Source of the DNA: Siderastrea siderea
Lineage: Eukaryota > Cnidaria > Anthozoa > Scleractinia > Rhizangiidae
DNA length: 64,000 bases
Direction of reading: 5' to 3'
Assembly (NCBI GenBank): GCA_964030785.1
Contig: OZ034975.1
Coordinates: 45,229,569 to 45,293,568 of the forward strand
Position 1 is the first letter of the stretch, and every line of letters begins with the position of its first letter. Shown here piece by piece: positions 37,778 through 53,200 of the stretch. The translations under genes were made by a program, and so were the position numbers. The notes under the pieces are model-generated. The model was given only the letters and a program-made list of their open reading frames with translations. It had not been told where the DNA came from and made no database searches.

Positions 37778-40700
37778 TGTTTGCAGCCTATACTCGTAGC
37801 CTTATTTTCATTTCCCCCGTGGGCTGTCTATCAAACAATTAACGCAATCACACTTATTTTGATTCACAAATCCTTAAAGAGCACCTGAATTCTCTTTGTC
37901 ACTCCGTTGGGAGTTCGTTGTTTCAGGATAAATGGATTTCAAACAATAGCAATCTCGAAGACTTGAGCTTTGTTCATATAATGAAAAATTGGTCTCGTTT
38001 CATAACCTAGCTGTGAATTCGTGTAACAGGGTGTTACATCAGCTCCCTTTTATAGCATGATTCTGGTACCTTCTCGATATTCTTATATCTTGGCGCGTGT
38101 TCATGCATAGATATGTTGCTGAAAGTATTTGCTTTATGACGCGTGAAAACACTTCTAAGATGAATATAAAACAAGCGTATTTGCATTGCAAACTAAACTG
38201 AGAAAACTTTTATTGTCACCATGTTGTTTGTTGAGTGGCAATCAAACAAAAGAGAAATAATCAACTTGAACGGCGAATCGGAAGTGTGAAATATGTTTTC
38301 TGTGAATTTTCTCCCAGATTATGTTTTAGTTTTGCGTCATTTGGTTTGTACAGTATAATAACCAGATATTATTGTAAACAATGTTCAAATATAATTCCTA
38401 AAGAGAGGTATTCTCACTTCGTGCACGGAATACGAAGATTGAAAAGTAATACATTTCCAAAAGTAAAGAATCAGGGTTTTATAGTTTGCTTCTACATATT
38501 TATTTCTACGCATTTATCTTTATATTCTTTGGCTCTCGATTATTTTAGCCTCAAGCAAAAATAAGATTGCTTCAAAAATTAGAGTTGTGTAAGACAAATG
38601 GTTTTATTAAATTAAGTTTTCACATACAAAGTTGACGCTTTTATACTTGATTAAAATGATCTTTTTTTCGACAAAAACGCGATGTTTCATGTGATTGTAT
38701 AACCATCTTGAATGGATGAAGATATCTATATTTTATATATATATTTTTACATTCACTGTGGCGTATCAGCATTTAGTAGTTTTTTCGAAAATGAAAGTAT
38801 TGCCGTTACGTTGGTAAAATATGAAACATTCACCGGCACACTTTTATTAAACTATCGCAAAATAAGGAGGAAAAAATAGTCTAATTATCTCAAAACAATT
38901 TCTCGTTGTGTCTACTGTGCATTTCCAGTCTTTTAAAATGACCAGGCCGCCGGCATCTGTCTAACAAGGATTTGAACTTGGTGAAGAGCGTTTGCCCTTA
39001 TTTTCAGCGCATTCCCTAACACGCCATAAAATCTGTAAAAGATAATCTTGTTTTCGGAGAAAGTTGAATGAGGTCAAATTTTAGCTTTTTAAATTGATAT
39101 ACGGTTCAAACACTGCATGGATTGCTCAGACGTGATAAAATATATTATGCATGAAATTAATTGGTCTTTTTGTCACGATTTTTCTCCAGAGCTACTCAAA
39201 TTTGGCGGCAATTGTCCACGCAGAGGAAGAAAACTCTCAATTTAAGATTTCCCCAACATTTTAGATATTTTTAATCCGTCTGGAAAGATGACATGATTGC
39301 GAGAAAGATTGGTCCATTTATGTTTTCACGAGACAAAACATGCACAAACGCGGAGAGCAAAACGTGCCGCACGCTTCCGTTCAGTTCGTTCATGTACAGT
39401 TCTCCTTTCTCTTTTTCATCCATGAAGAAAAACATAAAATCTTTTGGTCAGACTAGTTTGGTGTGATATACTCTCTTTTCTAGTGATTTCTGAAAAGTAG
39501 TTTTTAGCTGAGTGTGTTTTTTATTTATTTTTTTCTCCTTTTGGTTGAGTGCTCCAGGAAAACACACGACTAAATGTTGGTCAAAAGTTGTTGTCAGGCC
39601 TTTATTTTGTGAAAAATTTCCGAGCAAATATTCCTGAAAGTTCGAGCGGTTGCTAGCGTATATTTATTTAAATTTCCGTGTTATCGTGCTAAACTGCCTT
39701 CGTGTATAACACTAGTTATATACGAGGGAGCGTCATAACAGATGTAACACAAGATGGGAAAATGTGTTTTTCCATTGTAGTTAGCAAGAGACAGTTTTCA
39801 AATGAAAACAAATCAACTTTTTGATTAGGATTCGGCAAGCAAGCGTCAGTAAGCAATAAGGAACAATGTGTTTATTAATTATCAACTTCAAATTAGTACG
39901 GATAATTAACCTTAGAAACAAAAGAAAAGTTTTATCTTCGTTTCAAATTAAGGCGCGTTTTTTCAGTTATGCTAAAGAGCCCTTAAAAAATTGTGCTCTT
40001 TGTTCAAAGGGTGACAAAGACATGACAAGTTTCTTAAATAGAGACGTCGGAAAATTTGATAGATGAACTTTGATGAAAGGAAGAAGCACGCAACAACAGC
40101 TTTTTATTAAAAATCTACTCCACACTGGTGAATTCAGTATCTTATCTACCTACAAACCAGACGCTAGTACTAGTTTGAATAAGCATTTGAGTTTACGCAT
40201 CTAATTCGCCTGAGTCTATACATAAATGTATGTAAAAGGCGCTTTCCACCATTAAAAGATCGTGGTTCTTTTGGAAAATGGAAGATTAAAACCAGGATTA
40301 AATTGAAAGAAGTCTTTATTTTTCCGACACGGTTGAAATTTGCACTTTATTTAGCAATTTCTTTCCGTTCCTTCGTGCGAATGGACGTACTTTAATTGGC
40401 TTTACGTGCGCACCTGTTGTCGAAACAAAGGAAGAGAATTTTGTCGGCTTTTCAAATTAAGGCGGGCTTTTTTTAAAGACGCCGGCAAAGTGACAGCATT
40501 ATAAGTTCTGCTTTTAACCCTGAGGTCTTTCCTCGGAAAAACGTGACATGATGCGATGAATAAGCAGTTTGAAATAACACAATGATAGCCAACTAACAAA
40601 GAAAAAAACTCATTCGAGCTGTCAAAGATGGTTAAGTGAAGAGCTGAACTGACGCTCGTTCACGTGGTAGGAGGATTTCAGGGGCGTGAGATTGCTGCGC

Positions 40701-43700
40701 TCCTCGCATGGCATGCTCGACTATCTCCGAGAATGGCTGGTGCTTTGAGAGAGAGAGCAAGAGAGAGAGAGAGAGGAGAGAAGTAAAAAGGACTTCTTGC
40801 GGCCTATCATTTTGTTGATTTTCAGGTTGAATAAATTATTTTTCAAAAGAAATTTAGGATTCTCTTTTGACATTGACCTTACGCAATATCAAGTTCTTAA
40901 TTTAGCCCTCTCCATAAGTACTAGTTATATAACCATTTCTTCGACTTGATACACTTGAGTGCACGCTTTGTGTAAGAAAGAGGTCAGGCCCCCCCACTCT
41001 CGGTGTAATTATGTCCAATTATTCACCTGCAAAGTAGGCTTGCCGCTGTTTTGTATTGTCTAGCAAACCACTGAACTGCAAATCTGTTTTCGAGAAACTT
41101 GCTCGCGTTTCTTTCTCATTCCACGCGGTTGCTGTTCTTAGGGTCTCGCTAAGCTAGAAAACACTGCTGCCAAAACATTGTTCTTCTTATCTGTTTTCTC
41201 TGTGGCTAAACTGGAAAAAATACGTGTCCGAAACAAAGTTCGCGTCTGGGAGACAAAAATGTTTTTAATTGATTCAAAAACATTTTCTTGTTTCCAAGAC
41301 GCAAAATTTGCTTCCTCAGCATTTGTTTCTCGCGCGGCTAAACTGGGTAACTTTTGGTCTCTCAACAATGTTTCTGCAACATTTTTTCCTAGTTTAACCA
41401 GGCCTTTACGAAACATCACGTTTAAATAAAGTACTAAAGCAATTTAAGACAACTCGCACGAAAAAAGAAATTGTTTAGGATGTCATCCAGCTGACCCAGA
41501 AGGAGGGTACAAAGTTTTCTTTAGGAAGACAAATTCGTGGTCACGATTAACTAATTTTTCCTACGTACAGGGCTGCAAACGCTTCAGCCTACCATAGCAA
41601 TCCATTTCCTGACCTGTTTGCCGGTTATTTTTACAATTTTAATGAAAATTGTGGGATCAAGAGAAGAGAATACGTTGTACTAGGCACGTGGAAGGTTCGT
41701 CAATGCCTGTTGCTCAAGCGTGTTGGTTGCACGCGCTGACCCATGAATATCACTCCTATATATCAAAAAGCTTTCGACTGTTCTTTTTTCAATTTGTGGT
41801 CGGCCAGTTTTGATTCAAGAACTCGGAATTGAAGTGCATAGCACTTGAAAAATAGGCGGCTTTAATTTGGCTAAAAATGGACACACTTAATTTGGCTAAA
41901 AATGGACATGCTGACGCAGGGATTGCTTCCGGCGTAGGCCGGTGAAAACGCACAGGAAGGAAACTGGGCGCGTTTGCTCGCTGGCTGTAGTGTCATGTCT
42001 CCCTTCTTCCTTCCTTTGCCAAAGTGAAGTGTTTCAAGATAAAACGAAGATGTTTGTTCATTGAACGCACAGAAACCTCAGTAAACTCTCTGACTTAAAC
42101 AAAGCGTGGCAAGCAAACTCTCCCTTGCCCTTTAATCTCTATAACTAGAAATACATGGCTGCAAAATTCTTGCGAATCCGATCTTTATCCTTGCTAAAAC
42201 ACCTTTATCGTGGATGGAAGGCGCTCATTCACAAACATTCTCCCTTATAGTGGCGCAAAAAAAAAAAATTCTCGGCGAGCAATGCGATCCCCTTTCCGTT
42301 CGCCATGCAGTCCACACTTGCTTGCTCTGATCAGCGACTTCTCAAGCATCACTGAGAAGTCCGTTCACAAGCATCACTGAGAAGTCCGTTCACGGGCTAA
42401 ATTCTTTTATAATAAAAATTTTCAGGGCTCCACACAACATCACAGAACCTTGTCTTGTAAAGCAGACATGAAAGGAGAACAGACAAAGTCGTCAACCAGG
42501 GGATATTGTCGTTATCTGCTGATACACAGCAAGGGAAAAAATAGTAACAGAAAATATTTTTGTTCAGTATGCGATCAGTGCCATGAAATCAACAACTAAA
42601 AGGCAATGCAAATATCGCGAAAATAGACTTTTATTTACAGTAACAAACCTAGCTTACATTCCCTCAGTTCAAACAACAACCTAATACATTATTTTCCTGC
42701 CAATTTCGCTTCCATTATTGACATGAATTTCATGTCGTTCTTTAACTCCGCAATTTGCATTACTAATTTTAGTGAGTTTTTTCCTCCTACAAATATCCAA
42801 ATTATTCTGAAATTTCCACTCGGAAAAATTAAAGAAAAAACACACACACAATGGTCAACACCACTATAAAGTACTAACAAAAATTTGAATAGTCACAACT
42901 AAGACGCTCTTTTTTTTTTTCTCTTTTTTTTTTTTATTCTGTAAAGTAACACATTGTTCAGAGAAACCTGTGTAGCTGCTAAGCAGCGAAAGAAACCAAA
43001 ATGACAAAGAGTTCTTCCAACGTTTTCTAAGAGGGATATATATGTGCAAGTGCAAGATTTCGAGGTATTCTGGCTTTGGAATATCCGGATTGTATTGTAT
43101 AGGCGAGCCCTGAGCATAATAGCGCGTCCATATTGGCTCCCATGCTATATCCATCGGATAGAGAAGTCGTGCCAAACGCTGTTTTGGTAAATTAATCCCA
43201 TTTGTCATGAACAAGGATTGTTACAATACTATTTTTCCACTTAATTTCGCTGTAGTTTAACAGCTCATAGCCAACTCGGGCTGCGCCTTGTTCGCTTTGA
43301 CTTTATGTACGACTTGATTAAGTATCCCACAAATTCAAAAGATATTTGGCTTTCAGAGGAAAAGGCTCAATCCATTTTCTATTTTCAACTCCACTCAATA
43401 TAAAGGCGTTTGCACTGATGAAACTAAATCAAAAGCAAACAAACTAAACAGCGAAACTAAAATCCTTTGGTCACCTATATCCTCTTCATGTTTCGCGCTT
43501 AATTTTTCAGGCTTCTATTTTATCAATTCATTAAATTTGAATTTCTACTTTTAAAAAGCTGAACGATGCCCAAAAAAACTCAGTGCCGTAAACTTTTCAA
43601 AGTCCAGGCTATTATACTCAAGTGTATAGTCACTGAAATACCTAAATAAAAATTCATAACACTAAAGAAGCCTCTGTAAAAAAATTATATTTTCGTCAAC

Positions 43701-44788
43701 AATGATACTTGTGTGTAATATCGCCAAATGTTGACCGACCTTAAATTACGTATGACTTCACCTATCTATAAACATCTATCAATTACATATACTTGAAACC
43801 AGCAGCGTCAATTAAGTTTAACTACCTTATAAATATATAGCTTATAGTTACTTTAAATAGAATTGTTTTGTATCTAGGCAACAAACGTGGAATAAATATA
43901 TATTCCTGAGTCACAACTTGTGAATATTTGCTTATCAGCCCAAACCTTAAGCAAAAATATCATTGATTGATTTCATGTTAAATTTACGCTCGTACGCCTT
44001 TTTGTTATGGCAACTAAAGGCCTTAGTCACGTTGTCGACGCAATTTAGTTTGGTTGACGTACTTATAGTTACCTCACCATGGTAACATACCATCCTGACT
44101 AAAGCCTAGTCCTCGCTTTTATTTCGACCTTCTTTAACTGACGAAGCACTTGTCATTTGTATGCAAAAACCGGTTTTTCTGGTGGGAAATCAAATGGAAC
44201 GGTCCTTTTCATTAGAAATGTTTCGGAAAAAAGGAATGCCTTCAGAGTCCTTCTTCTTTTCCCGTTTTTACCGGAATTATCAGAATGTCAAAGTATCATT
44301 TTGCGTCGTCACGCTAGTACCATGCTCCTTGATGAAATACGGGGTTTGTTTGTGGAAAAATTTTATCCTGCTCCATTTGGCGAAAAATTCTTACCAGTTT
44401 TTCCATAAAAATGGAAAGCGCTCTCTGTCAAATGATACATAACACGTCCTGTTCCATTTTCTCTGTTGAAAAATTGCACTGATCCATTTGAGATAAAACT
44501 CTCACCGGTTTTTTCCGTACAAATGGAAAGGGCTCCAAGTTTCTCTAAAATCGGAAACGATTTTGCACGTTGAGACTCCTAGACTTTCAATCTCGCTAGC
44601 GAAACCGAAAGAAACATAGCGCGGAAGTAAGGTCGAAAGACTGGGTCAACTTGATTATAATAAGACACATTCGATAACTGCAAAAGTAAAGTGTTATTCA
44701 AGAGCAAATTTTAAAGATTGCAGTCAACACGCCGCTTCGGCGCCATCTTGGATTAGGAATGAGATTCAGAAATACTAGCTAGCAGTCT
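37778..44788. other. 7-kb intergenic region, no gene recognised
   Basis: Between the PTB gene 5' side and the filamin gene 3' end. It is AT-rich and repeat-laced and I see no conserved coding block. Small structures include a GA-rich run (40747-40785), a 25-bp tandem duplication of CAAGCATCACTGAGAAGTCC (42343-42392) and a duplicated TAATTTGGCTAAAAATGGAC (about 41862-41907). At 44150-44550, GGTTTTT...AAATGGAA motifs recur. An upstream exon of the PTB gene could be hidden here. Confidence 0.5.
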
Positions 44789-47700
44789 CTACAATGTAGC
44801 GTCTCTTTGTTGAGAAAGCACGAAGTTATCTTTCAATTCGTCAATCGAATCCAGTTCGTCTCTAGTTTCAACGATCGTGACGTCAAAGGGGCTCCCCGGT
44901 ATATGTTGGTCGGCCCATTTTATGTTAATAATATAGCGCCCTGCCTCCGTTGGGTTGTACCGTACTCCAATAGAACGCTCCTTTGAGGTGTCCCGGTACA
45001 TTTCTACTTTGAAGGCCCCTCGAGGGCCGTGGATTCTGATCTTGAGCGTCCCAGGCCCCGCTCCTTTGGTTTCTACGAGGAACTCGCCTTTGAAGCTTCT
45101 TAGCAATCCATTTTCTAGACCAGGACCTGACAAGGTTGAAAACACAGACCATGTCAGTTAAATTTGTTTCAGAAAAACTGCATTTGCTGTAGTTTTGATT
45201 GATTCACCGTACTGTTTTGATCTGCTGTGATTGGCCAAAGGTTTGGTTTTGGTTTTAAGACACTCAATTGAAAACCGCTCTTAGCAATTAGCTGATGAAT
45301 CCGGAGGACGATATTAAGCGTTTCCGTAGCAAGCGTTAAGCGCAGGAAATCAGGGAAGTCACCATTCGTTTTGGTTTTGCATCTGATTAGCTAAGAAATT
45401 GGCGCGATATTTTTTAACCAATCAGAGCGTAGTTGAGGAAAACCAAAGCAACGTGAGTCACTTTCGACACTCAATTGAAAACGGATCTGTTACTTAAAAA
45501 AATAAATACCGCGAGCGAACAGATGCAGCATGGCCTTCGATTTCATCAAGTGAAATAGCAATTCAACTGAAATTCAACCGAAGTCCTCATAAAAACAACA
45601 ACAGTCGCACGTTACCAATGGCCAAATACGTGACTGATAAATTCAATACGCCTCAGGTCCGGCCTCGCTTTCAACATTCGACCACAATTTTGCAATACAG
45701 CAAAACTGAGAGAAACTAAGAGACGATCGCTTACCATATACACGCACTTTACTTGGATCAGGGGGCTGTCCCACGCGCACCAAAAAAGGGCTGCCGTGTA
45801 CCGGCCTTCCGCCCCACTCTACATACACCAGGTGGTTCCCAACCTCTGTGGGAAAGATCTGAACTTGGTACGTAGAATCCTTGTTATCAAACACGGTTAC
45901 GTCACAATCCTTTGAGGGTCCCTGGCAGCGGACATACAGCTGTCCTGGCCCAGCGTCTTTACTGTTGATGTTGAACCCCATGGCCTGGCCCACCGTGGCT
46001 GATCCTCCTTCCTTTAGCATGCTCCCTGGTGGAGAAACGGGTTTAACCGGTTGAAAGCTTGTTTCTCTAATCTAGTGCATGGTTTGTTTTATAAATTGTC
46101 GTTCAAATCGTATCTTAACCTGCGCAGACGTCTCGTATTTCCTTGCTTCACGCGGAAAGGGACCCTTTTCATTTTTGAATAATAACTCCAACTTTTGTTC
46201 TGATAGCCTTATCAACCAAGATTTAGTTCAAAACCATACAAAAATAAAGGTATGTTTCACGAAAACCCGGAACATTTTTCTTACCCTCAACAACACAGCT
46301 GCTGGCCTTCATGACCTGGGGCTCTCTGACAGTGACCTTATATGGACTCTCAGGAATGTGCTTTCCATTCCACATGAGTGACAGTACATACGCTCCGGCT
46401 TGAGGCACCAGGTAATGACATGCATATGTTCCGTCCTTTAGGTCCACAACCTCCACATCAGTATGATAATTAACTCCTGTTAATTTGCCTGTCAGCTTTC
46501 CGCGGCCGGCATTGCGAGCGTCAACCTTGAAATCTATCTTCTCATTCACCAAACCTGTGAAAAAAAGAAAGGAAATGAATAAAGTAGTTTGTGTTGTCCC
46601 TGTCATTGGTGAACGACGTTTCGACAACGCTAACGGAATTCTTCTTAGCTTTAGAATCAAGTAAAATGTTATTATGCATCGGTGGAGGGTGTGAGTCTCT
46701 GGTTATTGACTCGAGTGGTTGGTTTCTGATTGGTCAGTTAATAAGCAGTGATGTCATTGGTTGAGAAGATCCACTCGCACGAGCCCACTGTTTTAGGTAA
46801 GATGACGTTTCCTGCAGACAAGAATTAACTGGCCCTTCAAGATAAAAAGATGGGAACACCTGCGGAAGAAAATATGAAATAAAAACTCGTTATATGGTAT
46901 TATATTTTTTTCACCTCCTTGCAGTCCAGATCCCGAGGCAAAGACCTTTTTATATCCTTCGTTTCCTTCGATGTTCAAAATAAATGGCGATCCCTCAACC
47001 GGCGTTCCATCATACTCCACTTCCACCTTGTGACGTCCAGGCCGTATCGGTACAAACCGGATGTGATGTAAGTTGGATTGTCGATCATAAGACAACTCAT
47101 GCGGCAGGATTTGCCTCTCTGGATCAGTGATCCGGCAATTCAGATAACTGGATGAGGCTCCTTCCGGGATCATAATCGGGATGTCAGCCTCGCGGTTTTC
47201 TAGGAAGCGATCCCCTTGGTTGAAGTTGACTACCTGTACGCCCTGGGTCTGGTCTGTGACGTTCACTGTAAAGGGAGAACCCTGGACTGGATTTCCACGG
47301 TAAAAGACATCGACCTGTGTATGGAGATAATGCCATCAAGATAGTAAACTTAATTCATCTTTAACTTAGAAAATAGTGCTCAGAAGGAACCGGAAGTCAT
47401 CAACTTCGATTTCTTTTTCAATTTTGACGTTTTGGTTTAGTCTGAGTTGGACCTACAATAAGGCTACACTCGAGCTTAATACGTGGTGCTAGTCAGCGGT
47501 TTATGAAGTCGTTCTTCATAAACCTAAAATGGGAGCAGTCTCTTTCTTCTCCTATCTTTTTAGCGCGAGAGGATCGAAACACGAAGGTCGAGCGGCGAAC
47601 AAGCCGTGATTAGCGCATAATTTATACATTTCCGCTCACGCGAAGAATCTTAGGAAAATGGGACGACTGCTCAGAGTCTAACATAAACCACGTCTAAGTG

Positions 47701-50199
47701 GGACCATTTGTTATTACAACTTGAACTGGTCGCAAAGTACGAAGATAACGTGCAACAAATTTACCACAAAACCGACTTAGAAGAAAACCATGGTTTTCCT
47801 ATACTTTGTCTAAGCTACGGAATTGTATTTAAGCATTTAGGTAAAAGAGCGAGGTTAATCGGGATACACTGATAGCTTGAGTTACAAGCAGCAAGGAACT
47901 ATTATTACCTAATAAGGAAGAGTCAGGAAGAGTCATTACCTTATATGGGCCAGGTTTGTGCGGCGTGAACTTCACGTGATGGCGATTATCCGTTCCTCTG
48001 GTGACGATACATGGCACGTTTTCCAAATCAGGGCTGGTAACCTTGGCTGTTAATTGGTCATCATCCATGTCGAACGGGGACTCCACTGCCAAGTCCACCT
48101 CATTCTTGATGACGCGCTCCGCAAACAGCTCCTCACTACGCACATGCGCAACCTGGACCTTACCAGGATCGCCAACTCTGATTAGGAAAGGACTGCTGGC
48201 CACGGGAATGCCGTCGCTTTTAACATGGACCTGAATGGAAAAGCAAAAAGCGTCTAACTTTTTTGTTTCGAGTTCATTTTGGCTCACAACTCCTCTTTGT
48301 TGTCATTGTAGGCGTCGTTGTTGTTATTGTTGTTGAGATGTACACAGCTGGCAACAAACCAGAACAAACAGACACACCAATCCGTGAGCCAACCAGAAAT
48401 CGACGCAGAAACTGCATCTAGTGCCACTGCGGTAAAAAGTGTGTTAACAGCTCACAACTGGTTTTAAGTTTGCCTCAAAAATGTTCAATAAGGGGGTGAA
48501 AAACGTCGGTCAAGGATTGAAAAATTACACTAATTTTCTCTTTTTAGGATTCCTGGTAAGCAAGCCACTCTTTCCCAGAGTTTAATATTATTAGATGTGG
48601 CAACTAGCTCTTGACTGACAACGAAAAAAATGCGCACCTTATATGTTCCGGGTTGGTAAGGCACAAACTTGACATGGTATAGTCCGTCATCTCCTTTATC
48701 ACACGAGGACGGCACATTCTCGCCATCAGGGCCTTCGACATGAGACGACAAGTTGTGAGTGCCTTCGCCTGCATCGAGTGCGATGTCGAGCTCGCGGCGG
48801 ACCAGGTACTTGTTCTCTGCCTCTTCCGGCTGTCGTAATCGAACCACGGCTTTTTCGGGCTCGACTACGTTTAAGGGAAATGGACTGTTCTCAACGGAGT
48901 GAGCGCCAGAGCGAATGTCCACCTTAAATGAGACGAAAGAGAGCAAAAAGGTCAGGGAAGGCACAAAGAGGTGAGGCAATCGGCCTCCTAGAGTTTAGAC
49001 TGCAATACAGTCGTTTTTCCCCTTAAGATTCTCGAGAGAAGCGCGCGAGAGAAGAAAAGCGCTAACACGAGAGGCGCGGAACGCACACGTGCCTCACACG
49101 CCGTAGCGTCTCTCCTCAGTCTCCCCCGTCTACCTCATGCTGGCTCCAGACCTTTCACTCGATGATCGCGTGTTTCCACGGACCAACGCAAAAAAACGAC
49201 AGCTTTGCACTCTACCTAGAATCAAAAATCCGTTCACGCTTCATGGTACAAACTTATGATTCTGTGGGTGAAACCCACAGAATCATTCAAATATAAGCTT
49301 TTTAGTAGTACTTTCTTGTGGAAGTGTTAATCATGCCGTCCAAGGTGGTTCTCATTTTTGAGTCCGCAGATGGAACCTTAAACCGCTTCATGAAAGCTAT
49401 TGAGCAGTACTTTCATTTGGTGCTGTTTGTGTTTTCGATATACTTCGACATAGTTTCTTGCCTCGATCTTGGGCACTTTTATTACTTGTAAGGTTAGATC
49501 AACCGGTGAAAACCAGTTCTCACTAATATCGTCGTAGAACCAAAATCTGGTCTCGTAAATAAATCTGTTTGTAACGTAGCTGTTACCATTAGCATTCATG
49601 GCAACGCCTTACTTGTTGTGGCACCGATTTACAACTTTGAGGTCGCGAAAATTTTCCGCGCTTTTGAAAAGAAAGAAACCAGGCTACACCTAGTTTGTTA
49701 GGAACATCGCTTTATGCCAGAAACAGATACACGTTCTAGAGGTTTGTGGTATAACTGACTGGTCTATAATGCAAGACCTTGACAAGTGGTGAGCGCCATT
49801 TTGTTAGCACAGTCATGATGTCTTCTTACCTGATGCTGTCCAGACTTTGTAGGAATGAACCTCAAGTGGAACAGACCATCAGGATCCTTCCGGAATGTAG
49901 AACTCTTCCAATTACCATCCGGGTCATACACAGCAGCTGACAAATCATCAACGCCAGCTGGGATCTCCATAGGAACGTCAACCTCGTGCCCCACGTAATA
50001 GCGCGCTCCATCCTGACAGGGGAGGGGGGAGGAGTTAGTGGATGCTAAGCGTTCGATTGGTTTTGTTCCGGAATTAGAATATATCACAGTTAACAGTTAC
50101 TAGAACATGAAAGATGTCTTGTAATGTGTGTTGGCAAGAGTTTTCGGACAGTTCACATATGTATTAAAAGTAGATATCTCAAGATCACGCATCCTATTG

Positions 50200-50258
<59 letters not shown>

Positions 50259-53200
50259 TAATACATCCAAATAAAGACACCGTAAAAGGCATGGATTCGA
50301 GAGAGACCTAACGGGCATCCGACTTGTCCATACTCTCCAATTTTCTTCTCAGTTTCTTTTCTTTTTAGCGCAAATTCATTCCAAAGACAAGGCAATAGGG
50401 ACTCTCCATACCTGTTCCTCAAACTCCTTCAGTTTAACTGACACTGTCTCGGCTTCTGAGATTCTCATGACAAAAGGACTATTTTCGATGGATTGTCCTC
50501 CACAGCGCACGTCTACTGTGTAGCGACCAGGTTTATAAGGGACAAACCTAAAAAAGGTGTAAGTAAATTGAGAGTAGTAAAAGTGAAACCAGAGTAATCA
50601 ATGCAGCCAATCACAACAAAGAACACAGTCAACTCGAACCAGCTACATGTAAGCGTCAGCAAGCGCGGGAAAACGCATGCGACCAAGTCATGCTTGGTTT
50701 TGGTTTCACTTCTTGCTGGTTGAGAAAGTGGCGCGAATTAACAACGAGTTAAGCAGTGAAGATGGCAAGTACCTTGTTCGCTAAAAGTTATTTTTTAACG
50801 TGAATGTGATCAGAAACACTGGTGTCAATATGTTTGTATGTTTGTTTGTCTCGACGTCGACTACGTTTATTCATAAGACGCCGAAATTTAAATCTTGGTA
50901 TGAAATGCATACATGTGTTTTGTGTGGGCCTGTGCTGAAGTTGTAAAGCTTTGTAATTATTTATTTTCAAAAAGCAAACCCAACGCATTTTAGGGCATTT
51001 CATTAATCTTTTTCACCAGAGAAGAGCTGTAGTTAGTAAAGAGAATTCATAAGATTTATGGACACGAGGGAGGTAATATGAAAACCGTTTTGTACCTCGC
51101 CAGCGAAAACGAAAACAATCATCCTCGAACAAAGTCCTATTTTGTGCCATTAATATTGTGAAGAGTATTATTATCTTCTGTCCTCTGTGAAAGACCTATC
51201 ATTGTCTGAAATCCTTATTGTAAAAAAAGCCCTCTTTTTGCAACTAAAAGATCATCCATTCGTGTTGAAATCATTTCCATGCCGAACCTTTCCATTGGAT
51301 AAAAACAAAGCCGTCAATTCACCTTGTTTTTAACAGAAACATGTTTCCCATGAATCTATTAATACTATTTATAAACCTAAACAGAGCGCAATATTGGTGG
51401 TTAATGATATAGTTAAGAAGATAATGATATTATTTTTCGTTAGTATTATGCCGCACGAACTGATGTTCCAGAGAAAAATTATGTCCACGACTCGGGTCAA
51501 GCGCACATTTTTGTTGCAGCGCAGAAAGTGACAGGCAATATCTTTTATATATAACGATAAAACTGCTAAAGTAATGAAAATGGAAAGCCAGAGCAATAAA
51601 TAACTACTAACGTTAGTCATTAGGTGTGGTAAAAAAATGTAAGGTTGTATTGGAACCAAACGCCATTGGAAGCTAAAACGTAAAGTCATCTCCAATTATC
51701 GGAAAATTGGCTAATGAACACCAACATTTTTATAGAAGTGGATAAATGAATGTGATAATGGACTCGGCTTTAGTTTTAGACAATAACAGAATAATAAAGT
51801 TCCACTTGAAAGAATAACTTTTCCTAGGATCTGTGGAATATCAGCTAATTCTTTTACACTCAGAGTCAATCCGGGAAACAGTTAACGTGATTTAACTTTC
51901 GAATTATAAAGTGTGACCACTCAAAACAGCCACTCGGCAATACTTTTATGGGTACTCTGTTCGTTTTTCGGTATTTTACAAAATGGTTTTTGGAAACTTT
52001 TCCCTGCTTTGAGCTATTTCAGGTAATCGATATCCTCCGAATTTCTGGGATTGTCGTGGTAAGAAACGCATCACCACAGGTACACACAGGAATGTTCGAG
52101 AGGATCTTCTCTGATCTAGCTACAAAACTGCTCCGTCATTGCCAAAAAGGATTTGATGTACTAGGTTTAACTATTAACAAAAGTTTTCTTCGCGATCTGG
52201 CCTAAAACGACTTTCAAAATATAAATATGGCAAAATGCGTCGATTCCATGATTTACTCGTGCAGAAGCAATCTCAAGTCAAGTTTGCTCTTGGTACCCCA
52301 TCACGGGGCAACTGCACAAAATTTTTCGAAGATGCTGCAAAAAATGGATGAAAACTCTAAGAAAAAATGCTTACCAGAACTCTCTGAGGGGGCTCAGAGC
52401 TCAACTTTTGAAATCCACTAACTACTCCGAGCGATAATTTTGCAGATTTTACATTGTAACTATCAATCTAAGCTCCAAGGATTAGATATTGAGATATTGA
52501 CACATATGTCTTTCTCTCCTGTGTTTACATTCGTCTCTGCTTTGTCCGAGGATAACCGATTACATCTTTGTAATTACTTTGCCAGATAATTATTGGAAAC
52601 TAACAAGTTACGTATGTCAAGTTACGCATGTAACTACTACAACGTTACCTACTTTTGCGGAAGAGTTTTTCTCGAAGCAGGATTATAAACATGTTTCAAC
52701 ATGACGAAGTTTCGTAAATACTGAACTGAACTTGAAGAGATATTGAAACCCTTTATAAGGAGCTTAAGATTGTGTGACCTATCGAGACCTTAGTCACTGA
52801 AAATGGTGACATGGCATTCGCTGTTTGGCTCAGTTGACCAAGACATCAATGATATTATGTAAAAAATTCACACAAATTGTGCTATTCTGGAAAGTTTGGG
52901 TGCTTTAGTTTGAAGCTAAGCCTAAAAAATTACGGTGATTCTCATTACGCCTATGTGGCATATAAGGCTGAGACCGCTTGCAATTTTTGTCACGCTCTAC
53001 TATCTGTTTCACGCGACCGGCTTCGTTTTCTTCTACCATTGTCCAGTGTCCATTTCATTGCAGACACGAAGTACGCAAATCTAAGAGGTTTCTATGGAAA
53101 AAGTGACTCTTGCCCCTTAAACGTTTTGAGGATAATATGTCTGTGTCTTCTCACCGAAATACAACGTGGCCCTGAAACTCCCGCCACAGAATGACTTCAT

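Noticed and set aside
49378..49599. 73-codon minus-strand frame in a filamin intron (ETRFWFYDDISENWF)
   Set aside because: Looks somewhat protein-like, but there is no known motif, no splice support and no homologue I recognise.
52877..53194. 105-codon plus-strand frame in the large filamin intron
   Set aside because: No family signature; length is within chance expectation for this base composition.
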